Below, in pieces: positions 11,145 to 22,064 of a stretch of 64,000 nucleotides of DNA. The notes beneath the pieces were generated by a model, which made no database searches, was not told the origin of the DNA, and was given only the letters and a program-made list of their open reading frames with translations. The stretch comes from Cryptomeria japonica. Its lineage: Eukaryota > Streptophyta > Pinopsida > Cupressales > Cupressaceae. The stretch lies in contig NC_081414.1 in the NCBI RefSeq assembly GCF_030272615.1, positions 907,869,009-907,933,008 on the forward strand, written 5' to 3'. Numbering within the stretch: position 1 is the first letter of the stretch; each line of letters begins with the position of its first letter. The position numbers and the translations under genes are program-made.

Positions 11145-13327
11145 ATGAGGTCGGTATTGCCAAAGCTTGGTTGGACCTCATGTCTAGTGAGCTTATTACT
11201 AGAGCTAGAAGATATTTCCTTGGCTCACACTAATTTAGGGAATTTCCTAGAAAGAACCAAGAACCCTCAAACTAGTTCAATGATGGAGAAAATAGTGAAA
11301 AGTGGTCTTGTTGAAGCCACTGCATTTTTGCTTGTTGCACCATGTCCAGATTTGGTGATTGCTTGCATGAATATGTATGATGCAGAGAATAGATGTATAA
11401 GAACTAGTAATGGTAAGCTGCTAGTTAGTATCAATAGAGAAATAGTAATGGCGGTGATGGGAATCCCACCCAAGGAATTATATGAGGATTGGACTATTGG
11501 GACCTCATACGCCTACTTCTCAAAGAAAAAGAGTATGTACAGGAGTGTAATTGCTAGGAATTGGCTCCTCAAAGTTCAAAAAGGAGGGTCATGGTTGCCA
11601 AAGCCCCTGACTAAAGAGAACTCCATCACAGAAGTGCGAGACATTGTGATACTTCTGAATAGGCTGAAGGGAAATTCACACTCCTTTTACTAGGAAGATT
11701 GGATCTATTTTTACATTCGGTATTGTTATTTAGTGACAAATATCTTGATTGGGCTCAGGTAATTGCTAAGAGACTTCATGAAGGCTTGAGTAACTTTGTG
11801 GGAATGTCTGGTTTTTATATGTCCTCTTACCTTTTCTACATATTAGCTTGTACAAGAGATTGGCCTGGTTTTCTAAATGAATCATGGGTGGATGGCATGA
11901 AGGTATATAATTATTATCCTTTATTACAACATCAAAATCATGTAGAGCAAATTGATAGATGGAATGGTGCCTTCACAGGAAAAATTGCTTTTGAGCTCTA
12001 AGGTCATGTGAACAAGAGGATGCTAGATGAAGCAATGGAGTTTATAAGTATATATGGTATCTTCTTTATTCAATTTCCTAGGTTCACCTACCTTTGGGTA
12101 GGTTGTTTCGAAGGTCAACCATTCAAGCTACCTAGGTATGACTTTGATAGCTATGTGCTTATAGAGGTGAGCATGCAACTAGCTTACATTGATTAAAGGT
12201 TGGGAGCAAAAGGTGAATTCAGAGTTGTCTTCCCTATTGAACTTGGATACTACAGCTGCAAATCCATATCTGATGCTCTAAATTTGGAATTGGAATTTAA
12301 AAAGAAGAACCTGCAGCTTTATGTTGCAAAATGTAGGTTTGATAGTAGAAGTTATGCCATTGAAAATCTAAATGTGGACAACCACTTTTGTCATGAACCT
12401 CAGTTGGAGGATTACTGAGAGAATTGTAGTGACGAATATGAAGTAAGAAGAAGATTGTGGTCAAGGTTTAATCTGCAACAAATAATCACCATGAAGCTTT
12501 CTATCTATATATCTGAAGTGCAGGAGGATACATGGGAAGATATTCTAGATCTTGAGTTCAACACAGAGGTTCAAAGAAATCCAATCCCTGAGATTGATTG
12601 GAATAAAAAGGAAGATGATAGTATTCAAGCCAAAACTTTTAATGTTGTAAGAAGAACTGAGAGATGGTTGAGAGATCAAAATTTTAAGAAGGGATCGCTC
12701 ATATCCTCACATGAACTAAGAGTTGATTCACACATTGTGAATCAATCTCCCATTTCCTCCATTAATGAAATTGTTAATGTTGCAGGTGGTTCAAGGCCTA
12801 TTGTTGAAAAAATCCAACCTAGGAGATCAAAGAGGTCACCATCAGGTTCTACAGCCACCCGAGTAACTTGGTCCAGGAGCAAGAAAAAGAGTAAAGAGCC
12901 AATATTGAGTCAGACTGTAGTGGACCTAGATCCTAGTGAAGAGGTAGAGGTAGTAATGGATCGACATGATTTAGTTAAGCCTGCAATGTAGTAAATGGAC
13001 ATAAGTAAAGAAACGAAGAGCAAACTGGATCCCATGAACATCCTGGCTATTGTCAATTCACCAGATACTCAGGAAACTCCTCCACCCAAAGAACCTGCGA
13101 ACACACCACAATGGTTGGAAGCTATCATTAGTAAGAAATGAAGTGTAGTTCCAATTACAATCCCTATATAAGACATGGTCAGCAAATTTCTTGGAAAGGT
13201 ATCCAAGCCAAAAAAGTCTCAAGACGTAGACAATGCTTGAGGTGGATGAAGCAACAGGTCACTGGATGACCAAGATAGCCAAGCCTATTCTAGATAGAGA
13301 TGTAGACAAAACTATTGAGGAGGACTT
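11145..13327 (+). pseudogene. ORF X, N-terminal part: unknown protein split by element B
   Basis: I do not recognise this protein. It starts MRSVLPKLGWTSC in one frame, shifts near 11690, and then runs in a single frame to about 13220 with stops only. It shifts again near 13230 (MLEVDEATGHW) and reaches TIEEDF at the B insertion site. It contains INREIVMAVMGIPPKELYED, then DWAQVIAKRLHEGL and FYMSSYLFYILACTRDWPGF (about 11740-11860), then an acidic region. A Lys/Arg-rich stretch, PRRSKRSPSG...SRSKKKSKE at about 12820-12895, looks like a nuclear-targeting segment. Removing B and one TSD copy rejoins it in frame to 35157 (EEDF then TVEE). A similar core and layout occur in G ORF2 and H ORF3. It could be a retrotransposon accessory ORF or a captured host gene. 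Confidence 0.7.
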
Positions 13328-14824
13328 TGTTGGCATATGTGTAGAGCATGATGACATGATGAATTTGTATGTTGTCATTGATGTCAATATGCTGAAGTAT
13401 GAACCGGTATGGTGTAGTAAGCAAACTGGCAAGAGAACCATTATGATGATGTAAATCGGTATTTGTGAAAAAGTGAAGCGGTATGTTTGTTCAAGGTGAA
13501 CCGGTATGTTGGAATAAGAACCGGTAAATTGAAGTTTTGTATTGGGGTTTCATGACTACCAGTTGGTAGTCTCAGCTTTAGGGTTTTTGGTTGATTTATT
13601 CCAAGCTTGTACGATTCAACCAATGACATCTTGTGATGAGTTAGCATTGTATGAAGACCAGATAGTGTTGCCACGTTAGCTTTGTGTGCATGAAGAATTT
13701 CCTTGAGGATCTTGCATGGAGAGTGATCCTATCTACCTCGGCAATGTGTGAAGTCTCTGTAAATGGTGGAGAGCACGTGATGAGTTATCATATTCCTGGA
13801 GAAGCAAATAATGAATGTTGGAGAATGTCTTGAGATCCGTTCAAGACTATTATATTTGATGCAGTGTGATTAATGGTCAAGATTGAATCGAATGGATTGT
13901 AAAACCTAAATATTTAGGGTTTAGGGTTTATTCTAGCGACGTATCTATTTCCTATAAGGTCGATGATGTTTTTCATTTTAAAGTTGTTGGAAAATGGTAT
14001 GTGTGTATCTCGGTGAGTGATACTTGATTCTTGCCAGACCAGAGAAGTGTGTTGATACCTACAAAGTGTGATTGTAAAAGAAAAGGAGCTTAAGTGGATC
14101 TGCCTTGGCATTGAGTGTTGTTATCAGATCAATGTACTACCTGTTGACCTCTAACCATTTCAAAAGTTGGAAAATCCCTTAACGGGGTAGCTTTAATAGA
14201 CCTTTGTGTAAATCCTTTAATAGGGTGACTCAATTCAATGAGTTCTTCAAATCCTCTTGCGAGGTAGCCTTTAACAGGGTTCTAACCTTTAACCGAGTAT
14301 TTAGCCATCCCTTAACCGAGTGATCCCTAGCAGGATCGGTTCCTAGTAGAACCTATTGTAAAAGTCTCTAACTGGACTAGGCTCCTAACAAAGTGGACTT
14401 CAAAGGAGTTCAAGAACAACTTGTGGGTATTCATCCCCACCATGGTTTTTCCCAATTGGGTTTCCACGTGAAAAATCAGTGTGTCATGTGTGATGCCTTT
14501 CATGTGCTTTATGTCAAACTGGTAAAATATGTTGAACTAAGTAGTCATTATATTTTGGATGATAGATTACTTGTTTATGCATAAGGGTGAAGTGGAAATG
14601 TGGTATTAGATTGTATGGAAAGCTAAGGGTTACCGGTTTAAGTCTTTGACATTCTTACTGTGTTTTACCGGTAGTAATCTGGTTTAGACCAGTGTTAGTG
14701 CTTGTCAGTCAAAGTGTAGTGTTTGCAGTCAAACCGGTTCAAGAGAAGTGTTTTTGCCTATATTGATTCACCCCGCCCTCTCTCAATACCGGTTTGGTAC
14801 TAACTATTCATCATTTATTCATCA
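13328..14824 (+). repeat. 5' LTR of element B
   Basis: This LTR begins TGTTGGCATATGTG, ends TTATTCATCA and is 1,497 bp long. The TATA position corresponding to 34079 in the partner is mutated to TGTAAAT here. Degenerate CCTTTAAYAGGGT words repeat at about 14165-14330. Confidence 0.95.
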
Positions 14825-14842
14825 ATTGGTATCAAAGCATCT
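14825..14842 (+). promoter_or_regulatory. Primer-binding site of B
   Basis: ATTGGTATCAAAGCATC follows the LTR directly. It is the same site as in E (59457) and resembles initiator Met-tRNA sites of plant Copia elements. Confidence 0.88.
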
Positions 14843-14895
14843 TCCAGGTCCTCTATGTTGTAAGCTTAACCGCTTGAGGAAAAGATCCTACTCTA

Positions 14896-15868
14896 ATGAT
14901 GAAGAGGGAAGGTCCAAAGTTCAACAAAGACAACTTTAAAATATGGAAGGACAGAATGAAGATATACATCAAAAGCATGGGTGCTCAACACTGGAGCTAT
15001 GTAGAATGCTTATGTTATCCCTACTGGTACTCTCACTGATGATCAAAAGAGAGAGATTCGGGACAATGGGCCAGTCATGGAAGCCCTACTCAGCAATCTA
15101 TCTAACATTGAGTTTATTGATGTTTAGGATAAAGACAATCCCAAAGAAGTATGGGATGCTCTTGAGAATATCTATGGCGGTGATGAGCATGTGAGACAAG
15201 CTAAGGAAGATAGCCTTAGGGGAAATTTTGAAGACATGTGGATGGTTGAAGGAGAGACCATTCAATAATATGGAATAAGAATCAAAACTATTGTTGGAGA
15301 CATCAAGAGTGCAGGTTGTATAATAGATGATTCCACTATTGTTAGCAAAGTCTTGAGATCCTTATTACCAGTCTATGCAATAAGGGTTGTTGCTATTCAG
15401 GAATTGAGGTCTATAGACAAGACAAAGGTATCCCTAGACTCCATCATTGCTAAGTTGACAACTTATGAGATAAATAATTATGATGGCAGTATTCAGAAGA
15501 CTGAATCATCCTTTAGAGCATCTGCTGCACCATCTAGAAAGGGCAAAGAATCTAGTACCAGTGGTGAACCAAGACAAAGTAGAGAAATGGATGATGAGGA
15601 GATCCTGATAGAATTTGAAGCTCTTCTTACTAAGAGACTTCCTAAGGGAATCGGTAAATACAGAGGCGAGCTTCCTTTGAAATGCTTTTATTTCAATAGG
15701 ATAGGACACATTACTGTAAACTGTCCTAATGGTGATAATAAGGACAAACCGGAAAGGTTCAAGAAGTTCAAAGGAGGAAACCAAAGAAACTATTTTGTAG
15801 CAGTTGATGAAGGTGTCACTGATGAGGAATTAGAAGATGAAGTTAGTGAAGACATTGTGTTTGTAGAA
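14896..15868 (+). pseudogene. Copia B gag (broken)
   Basis: It starts MMKREGPKFNKDNFKIWKDR with a close copy in E. Stops include TAG near 15126 (position of Trp in FIDVWD) and TAA near 15267, plus frameshifts before 15353. From 15353 the frame is open: LLPVYAIRVVAIQELRSIDK, then a zinc knuckle at about 15681-15725 reading CFYFNRIGHITVNC, in which the second Cys is Phe. An acidic tail (TDEELEDEVSED) leads into the protease. Confidence 0.88.
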
Positions 15869-16290
15869 GTTAAGGAAGATTTGTCAGACAAGAAGGCTCT
15901 TGTCTCTCGCTTTGATAATTCCAATGAGTGGATTATTGACAGTGGCTGTTCTCACCATATGACTGGTGACCGGAGTAAGTTTCTATCTCTGGAAGAGTTT
16001 GATGGTGGTGTGGTTCATTTTGGTAATGATGCACCATGTATGGTAAAAGACAGAGGATCCATCTCTCTGAATGGAAAAAGCAATGCTGACAATGTGTATT
16101 GGGTACAAGGTCTCAAACACAACCTTTTGAGTGTTGCCCAGCTGAATGATAATGGAATCACTCTGGAATTCAGAAATGGAATGCATAAAATAAAAGGTAA
16201 GAGTGGTGAATTGATGGCCACTGGTATGCAGACCAAAGGTAACCTGTTTCAGCTGAATGCAAATATCAGTACATATCTAATGGCTAAGTT
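15869..16290 (+). pseudogene. Copia B aspartic protease
   Basis: The retropepsin motif WIIDSGCSHHMTGD has Asp-Ser-Gly at 15938-15946. It is followed by VHFGNDAPCMVKDRGSISL and GLKHNLLSVAQL. The domain itself is intact within the 15353-16795 open frame. The surrounding polyprotein is broken, so it is non-functional in context. E carries a close copy at 60565. Confidence 0.9.
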
Positions 16291-17480
16291 TGATGATAGC
16301 TGGATATGGCATAGAAGACTCTGTCATGTAAACTTTGATAATATTGTGAAGGCTAGTAAGATCAAGATAGTTAGAGGATTTCCTATGCTGAGAAAACTGG
16401 AGAATCCTTTGTGCAGAGAGTGTCAACTGGGGAAAATGTCTTTCTCAACCTTCAAAGGTAAATCTTTCACTGCAGACAATTTACTTGATCTTGTGCATAC
16501 TAATTTGTGTGGTCCTATGAAAACTAGGAGTGTGCAGGGAGATAGGTATTTTATGATTCTTACTGATGATTGCTCAAGAATGATGTGGGTCACATTCTTG
16601 AAGGACAAGTCTGAAGCCTTTGGAAAGTTCAAAGCCTTACAGCACTGGTTGAAAAAGAAAGCGACAAGAGGATCAAGTTCCTCAGAACTGATCAAGGAGG
16701 AGAATTCACTTCCGGTGAATTCAACAAGTACTGTGAAGAGAATGACATCAAGAGGCAACTATCTACCCCTTGGACTCCACAACAGAATATCCTAGCAGAG
16801 AGAAACAACCAGACTGTAGTTGAAGCAGCCAGAATAATGCTGATCCAAGGAAAAGTTGCTCACACTTTTTGGAGAGAAGCGGTGAGCATTGCAATCTACA
16901 CAATGAACCGGGTACTCATCAAAAAGTGTAAGGATAAAACACCTTATGAGTATTGGACCGGTAAGGCACCAGTGGTAAGCTACTTTAGAGTGTTTGGTAG
17001 AAAATGTTATATCAAGAGGAGTGAACATCAGAGCAAGTTTGATGCTAAATGTGATGAGGGAATATTCCTAGGGTATTCCACAAAGAGAAAAGCTCTCAAA
17101 TGTTTCAACAATAGGACTCAGAGAATTGTTGAAAAAATCAATGTTAGAGTTGATGAAACCTATAAGAAACCTGAGGAAACCGACAGTGATCAAGTAGGAG
17201 ATGAACCAGTAGTAACCTTTTGGGAACCGGTTGTAAAACAGCCTAGCAATAGTAATAGTGCTCCTACGCCGGTAGATTTTGATGCTGATGAAGATGAGGA
17301 TGAAGAAGAAAAACAAGAGGAAACAACTAAGATCATTCCTAGGTATGTAAAGATGAATCATGATCGAAAGAAGATCATAGGAGACAAGGATGCAGGAATT
17401 CTTACAAGAAAAAAGGTCAGAGAAAATTCTTGTATGATCTTTGAATTTGAGCCTAAAACATTTAAAGAGGCACATAAAGA
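16291..17480 (+). pseudogene. Copia B integrase (frameshifted)
   Basis: GAG-pre-integrase region WIWHRRLCHVNFDN and CRECQLGKM is followed by the rve core: DLVHTNLCGP (the usual Asp is Asn here; E keeps HIDLCGP), then LTDDCSRMMWVTFLKDK. A frameshift near 16640-16680, located by comparison with E, breaks the frame. After it come the second Asp region, ERNNQTVVEAARIMLIQ, the C-terminal HTFWREAVSIAIYTMN and GRKCYIKRSEHQSKFD. The Asp-to-Asn change hits the first residue of the DDE triad. Confidence 0.88.
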
Positions 17481-17747
17481 TGAAGACTGGATCAAGGCAA
17501 TGGAAGAGGAACTTGACCAGATAGAAAAGAATGGTACATGGTCTTTGGTACCTAGACCTGAGCATAAGAATGTCATAGGCACCAAATGGGTTTTCAAAAA
17601 TAAGTTGAATGAAGATGGCACAATGGTAAGAAACAAAGCCAGACTGGTATGCAAAGGATATGCTCAAGAAGAAGGAGAAGACTATGGAGAAACCTTTGCT
17701 CCTGTATCCAGATTGGAAGGAGCTTGTATGCTTCTTGCATATGCAAC
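17481..17747 (+). pseudogene. Copia B reverse transcriptase, 5' piece
   Basis: The start of RT_2-type [57 protein letters not shown]. It stops at LLAYAT, where element C is inserted after GCAAC (17743-17747). The frame continues at 25574 with [18 protein letters not shown]. This piece is open. Confidence 0.95.
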
Positions 17748-17920
17748 TGTAGCGTCCTAAAATTGCGACACTTGCAATTTCGACTGCATTTCGGTCTTCA
17801 CGATGGCGACGCAACACGCAACCTGAATGGAGACCCTGAAACTTGCTCAAGACACTGAAAACTGCATTTTTCAAGTACCCTGGCCTGAACCTCCTTGCAC
17901 CCTGCTATCCCGGGAGGTGG

Positions 17921-18014
17921 GACCAGAGCACCCAGCACCTTGGTCCCTCAGGACCAGGGTGCCCAGTGCCCTGGTCCCCAGGACCATGGCGCCCAGCGCC
18001 CTGGTCCCTGGGTC
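17921..18014 (+). repeat. GC-rich LTR minisatellite, about 3 units
   Basis: Units of about 30 bp centred on GCGCCCAGCGCCCTGGTCCC. Neighbouring arms GGACCATGGCG and CGCCCTGGTCC are nearly perfect inverted repeats, so each unit can form a hairpin. The partner LTR has about 2 units and the solo LTR about 4. Confidence 0.85.
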
Positions 18015-18130
18015 CTATTTTGGGCCCGGTCTCCTAAGGGGCTCGGGTCTTTTTGTTTGCAATTTGGAAATTAACTTTCCCTGGTCGGCCTAAGGTCGGG
18101 AAAATCAGTCTATCAGCCCTAATTGACAAG

Positions 18131-18137
18131 TATATAA
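18131..18137 (+). promoter_or_regulatory. Candidate TATA box, 5' LTR of C
   Basis: TATATAAA-type box after GACAAG. It is conserved at the same place in the other two LTRs of this family (24697 and 57252). Confidence 0.6.
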
Positions 18138-18597
18138 ATGACATTTTCCTCTTTCATTCGATATGATGGAAAAAGCGTGGAAATTATACTCAAGCATTCA
18201 AGCATTCAAGCATTCCTTCAAGCAATTGATCATTTCAAGTCTCCATTCAAGGCTAAGTGTTGCATTCAAGACAAGGATTCAACCATTGAAGAGGAGATCA
18301 CATACTACAACATACAACATATAACATACAACATCTAAACCTTCGCACATAAGGATACAAACATCCTTAGAACAAGGTATTAGTACTTGTTTTACAGTCA
18401 TTTACATTTACAGTTCTTGCTCATTTCTTGGTTAATTCCAAAACCGGGGTTTGACCTAAAGGCAAACCCCTAATCCCTAACCCCCCAATCATCTTCGCTT
18501 TTCTGTGTGTAGGTTGCAGGTACGCGGCCGAAATTGAAGATCTGGAATCCTTGTGCAGAGACGAACAGATCCCCCTTCGTTTCGTGGATTTTTCGAA

Positions 18598-18624
18598 GGA
18601 CCGTGGTGCCGGGCGCCATCGTCC
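18598..18624 (+). repeat. GC hairpin motif in LTR of C
   Basis: GGACCGTGGTGCC is followed two bases later by GCGCCATCGTCC, an imperfect inverted repeat. The same motif recurs at 25164-25190 and 57715-57741 and, in variant form, twice in the leader. Confidence 0.6.
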
Positions 18625-19005
18625 TAACAACTTTTGCTCAAATTTACAGGACAACACCGTATCGACATTTTACTGCTAATTCCAGGTCCGCAGCTTCATC
18701 CTATAACCCGAACTCAGTTTATAAGCGAATCTTTATGACTTTCTATGCATGCTTAGCTTAATTTCCTTAACAACATTCTTTACAAAAGAGGGTAGCCTTG
18801 CTTTCCTAACCCTTGAAATTCATTTAGCATCCAATCTTGCATTGCGTGGGATTGGATCTTATGAGTTTCAACCCCTCTTTTGAATGTAAAGTCTCTCCCC
18901 TAAGTGAAAAACCATCGAATCCTAGTGAACCTCCCTTCTCTCTCCTCGGAGTCGGAAGAGGGGAGAACAACTAGGGTTCGATCGCGATTTTTCTGCTTTA
19001 CATTT

Positions 19006-19023
19006 TGGTGAACCTGACGTGAA
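19006..19023 (+). promoter_or_regulatory. Primer-binding-site candidate of C
   Basis: TGGTGAACCTGACGTGAA starts three bases inside the LTR. The TGG start fits pairing with a tRNA CCA end. I cannot name the tRNA. Confidence 0.55.
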
Positions 19024-19396
19024 CATCCTTTCTGATTTTTCATGCTTAGATCTAAAAAAAATTGATTACATTTCCATGTTTGATCTTTTGCAAAATTTTA
19101 GAGGTGATTGCATAAAAACCCTAAATTTTCTTTTTGGTAATTGAACTTGCGAAATGTTTAAATGTTAATGCCTGTTTCAGATCTACCTTTCTATTACAAA
19201 TTTTCAATTCATATTTGTGCTTTAATTCTGAAAATTAAGTGGTTAAATGTCAAAACCCTAATTTTTGAAACCCTCTTAATTCAACCTTTGTCCGACAATT
19301 TGACCGATCAAAACATCTCCAAATCAGCTGTAACTTTGGATTCCGCAATAAAATCACAATATCTTTCATCCCTGAAAATTTGGAAAAAAGTTGCGA

Positions 19397-19426
19397 GGAC
19401 CATGTTGCACTCCGAGCGCCATCGTC
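19397..19426 (+). repeat. Leader hairpin motif, copy 1
   Basis: GGACCATGTTGCACTCCG followed by AGCGCCATCGTCC. Direct-repeat partner of 20020-20050. Confidence 0.55.
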
Positions 19427-20019
19427 CCCGACATTTTTTCCAAAATTTCGGGAGCAAGATCTTGCTGTATTTTCCTGCTAAAATCCAGAATTTTGGCTGA
19501 TTTTGTCAATTATAACACTTTCAAAATTACAGTCAAAGTTGGTCTTGCGATTGCTTGGTCTAAGGCTTCTAATCATTCAAAAATCATTGAAATTAAAATT
19601 TTGTGTCAAAATTGTGTTCTTACTGTCCTAAATCTGAAAAGTGTGTTATCATTCATAAAAAATTTTAGTGCTTTATTCAAATTCTTGCATTTTGTGACTT
19701 TTGGAATTAAGTGCTTAATTACAACAACTTCGATTTCCGCTTTCAAAATTGAATTTTGCGTGAAATTGAGTCAATTTTTGAATTTCAAAATTTGCATTGC
19801 TTTTGACATTCCCTCTAAAATCATAAAATTCAAAATTTCAGTTTCCCTCTCTTTTTCAAAATTCAAATTTTGCATTTTTCGACAATCTTGATAGGGTTCA
19901 ATTTTGAATTTGCAACTTTAATTTGGCCTATCTACAGATCATAAAATCACTCAATTTTTTCAGATTAGCTCTAAAATCATCATACCTTTCATCCCTGCAA
20001 ATTTCGAAAAAAGTTGCAA

Positions 20020-20050
20020 GGACCATGTTGCACTCCGGGCGCCACGGTCC
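20020..20050 (+). repeat. Leader hairpin motif, copy 2
   Basis: GGACCATGTTGCACTCCG followed by GGCGCCACGGTCC. The outer GGACC and GGTCC can pair. It is about 620 bp downstream of copy 1. Confidence 0.55.
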
Positions 20051-20177
20051 TGGACATTTTTTTCGAAATTTTGGGAGACTGTTGTGATTGCATTTAACAG
20101 CTTAAATCCAGAAGATTGGCTGATTTTACTGAAAATTGCTACCTCTAAAATCAAAATCTTCTCTCTCTTTCTAGTGC

Positions 20178-22064
20178 ATGAGTTTTACAACAATAAGCCC
20201 TACTTACACTATTCTCGTTAGACGAAGCCGTAGAATTAAGTCTTTCCAAGGTTTAACTACTGAGGAGATGGAACCTAATTTGAATGGTCTTTTTAATGAG
20301 GACATGGGTAATTCCTCTAATCCTCCTAATGATGAAGAAGCTCTCCATGAGGTTTCTGAAGAACAAATTTTGAAATTGGATAACCAATTTGACGATTTTC
20401 GACACTGGATGTCTCAAGAATACCCTGATAGTCAAGCTCTTCCTTTAATTGAGGGTCTAAAACGTATGCTTCAAAGTGATAAGAATGGAATTGATATTTT
20501 GCGTGGTATTGCACACATCGTGGATTCGAATGTGATGCCTATAAAGAGTTGTGCTGAAAATTTAGGTTATACACAACCTCCTACACAAGTCAATCATTCT
20601 ATTCCTTTGATGACTTCTATTGCTAGCATACCTACCTTTACATCAAACATAATGGCTACTTCTACACAAGACATTCCTCATGTGATCACCAGTCATGGGG
20701 GCAACCCTTCTTCTTCAATTAACCCTCTTCCTTCATTCAATCCGACTTCTTCATTCATTCCTTCAATGAGTGTCCCTATTATATCTCCACAAATGAACAT
20801 GACGCAAGGGGGCAATTCGTTTAACCATTCCATCCCTCCTTGTAGTGTTCCTCTTGTCCAATCATCTCCTATGACTAATTATCATAGGGTCCCACCACCT
20901 TACTCTCTACCTTCTTTCAATAACATAACACCTCCATCTCAATCTAACACATCCAATATGAATTCTTCGACTGAAGCGACCATTAACAATCTAGCACAAA
21001 CTGTCTCTTCTTTACAACAACAAATTGCCTCTATGAATCAATCTAAGTTTAGTGTGCCCACATTTGACGTTGCGAGCCCACTTTCTCTTGACATTGTTCG
21101 AGCTATCCCTCCTAAACATGTTGAAATCCCGCATTTGGAACTTTATAATGGTAAAGGTGATCCTCTAACACATGTTAAGACTTTTCAAACAATTTGTACT
21201 GATTTTGCTTATGACCAAAGGTTGCTTGCAAAACTATTCACTAGAACATTAAGAGACAAAGCCCTACAATGGTATTGCTCGTTGCCTTCTTATTCTATTA
21301 CTTCTTTTGAACAACTTGCAAATGCTTTCATTCAACAATTTCAAAACAATATAAGTCCTAAAGTTACTTTGATTGATTTAATGCATTGTAAACAAGGTGT
21401 TAAAGAAAAAGTGACTGATTTCATTGGTAGATATAAGCATTTGTATGCTCAAATTTCTTTTCTAGTGCCTGACAATGATATTCAAAGAATCTTTATTTCT
21501 AATTTACAAAAAGATATTCGAGACAAACTTCTGTTTTCTAAGTTTACTTCTTTCCAACAGTTGTGCGCCACTCTTCACAATTATCAACTGACTGTGAGTC
21601 AAATGGAACAATCACATCCTATGGCTCTGAGTGATAAGGGTGATAGCAGTCAACAACCATTTGGGAAGTTTAAACCGAACAGAGATTCCATCAAATTCAA
21701 TGAAAACATCATCAACAACAATGTGAATGCAGCATCAGGTGTGCCTCCTATTTCTAAATTTTTCAAGAAAGAAAGAAAGTATACTCCTTTGAATGAATCA
21801 TTGCATAGTATTATGAATAAGTTATTGGAACAAAATGTGCTTACTCTTCCTCCTATAAGACAAATTGATCCTGCAAAGATTACTTCACCTTATTTTGATA
21901 ACAAAGATTTTTGTCAATTTCACCGTCAGCCTGGGCATGATACTGAAAAATGTTTTTCTTTAAAGGGTAAAATTCAAGATTTGATTGATAATAATACTAT
22001 CTCTGTTTCTGGAGTGAATGATAAAGGCAACACATCTGTAGCTCCTCCTAATCAAAATCTTTAG
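20178..22064 (+). CDS. Element C Gag polyprotein
   Basis: Intact 628-residue ORF from an ATG (MSFTTISPTYT). Residues about 1-300 are Pro/Ser/Asn-rich. A retrotransposon gag domain follows at about 311-480 (HVEIPHLELYNGKGDPLTHV, FTRTLRDKALQWYCSLPS, KQGVKEKVTDFIGRYKHLY). A zinc-finger-like CQFHRQPGHDTEKC (Cys-x2-His-x4-His-x4-Cys) lies at about residue 577, then LKGKIQDLIDNNTI as in Tat/Athila-type Gag proteins. It would form the capsid and bind element RNA. It ends in TAG at 22062, and the next frame follows in phase, so the stop is either decay (CAG to TAG) or a natural gag-pro readthrough point. Confidence 0.92.
   Translation: MSFTTISPTYTILVRRSRRIKSFQGLTTEEMEPNLNGLFNEDMGNSSNPPNDEEALHEVSEEQILKLDNQFDDFRHWMSQEYPDSQALPLIEGLKRMLQSDKNGIDILRGIAHIVDSNVMPIKSCAENLGYTQPPTQVNHSIPLMTSIASIPTFTSNIMATSTQDIPHVITSHGGNPSSSINPLPSFNPTSSFIPSMSVPIISPQMNMTQGGNSFNHSIPPCSVPLVQSSPMTNYHRVPPPYSLPSFNNITPPSQSNTSNMNSSTEATINNLAQTVSSLQQQIASMNQSKFSVPTFDVASPLSLDIVRAIPPKHVEIPHLELYNGKGDPLTHVKTFQTICTDFAYDQRLLAKLFTRTLRDKALQWYCSLPSYSITSFEQLANAFIQQFQNNISPKVTLIDLMHCKQGVKEKVTDFIGRYKHLYAQISFLVPDNDIQRIFISNLQKDIRDKLLFSKFTSFQQLCATLHNYQLTVSQMEQSHPMALSDKGDSSQQPFGKFKPNRDSIKFNENIINNNVNAASGVPPISKFFKKERKYTPLNESLHSIMNKLLEQNVLTLPPIRQIDPAKITSPYFDNKDFCQFHRQPGHDTEKCFSLKGKIQDLIDNNTISVSGVNDKGNTSVAPPNQNL

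Larger units (their letters stand above)
17748..19002 (+). repeat. 5' LTR of element C
   Basis: This 1,255-bp LTR is about 32 bp longer than its partner because of an extra minisatellite unit. It contains short ATTCAAGC tandem repeats near 18192-18215. Confidence 0.96.
19024..20177 (+). other. Untranslated leader of element C
   Basis: Long non-coding leader before the gag ATG. It carries two copies of a block of about 70 bp, at about 19383-19455 and 20005-20077, each containing AAAAAGTTGC, GGACCATGTTGCACTCCG and a closing GTCC. The block resembles the LTR hairpin motif at 18598, so one motif was probably dispersed within the element. Confidence 0.65.

Noticed and set aside
17068-17874. A 268-codon minus-strand open frame
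   Set aside because: It is antisense to the B integrase/RT frame and crosses the C insertion point. Its protein is a shadow of the real frame.
17827-18093. Small ORFs in C-family LTRs (also at 24425, 57055 and neighbours)
   Set aside because: They span the minisatellite and LTR promoter region and are open only because of GC-rich composition.
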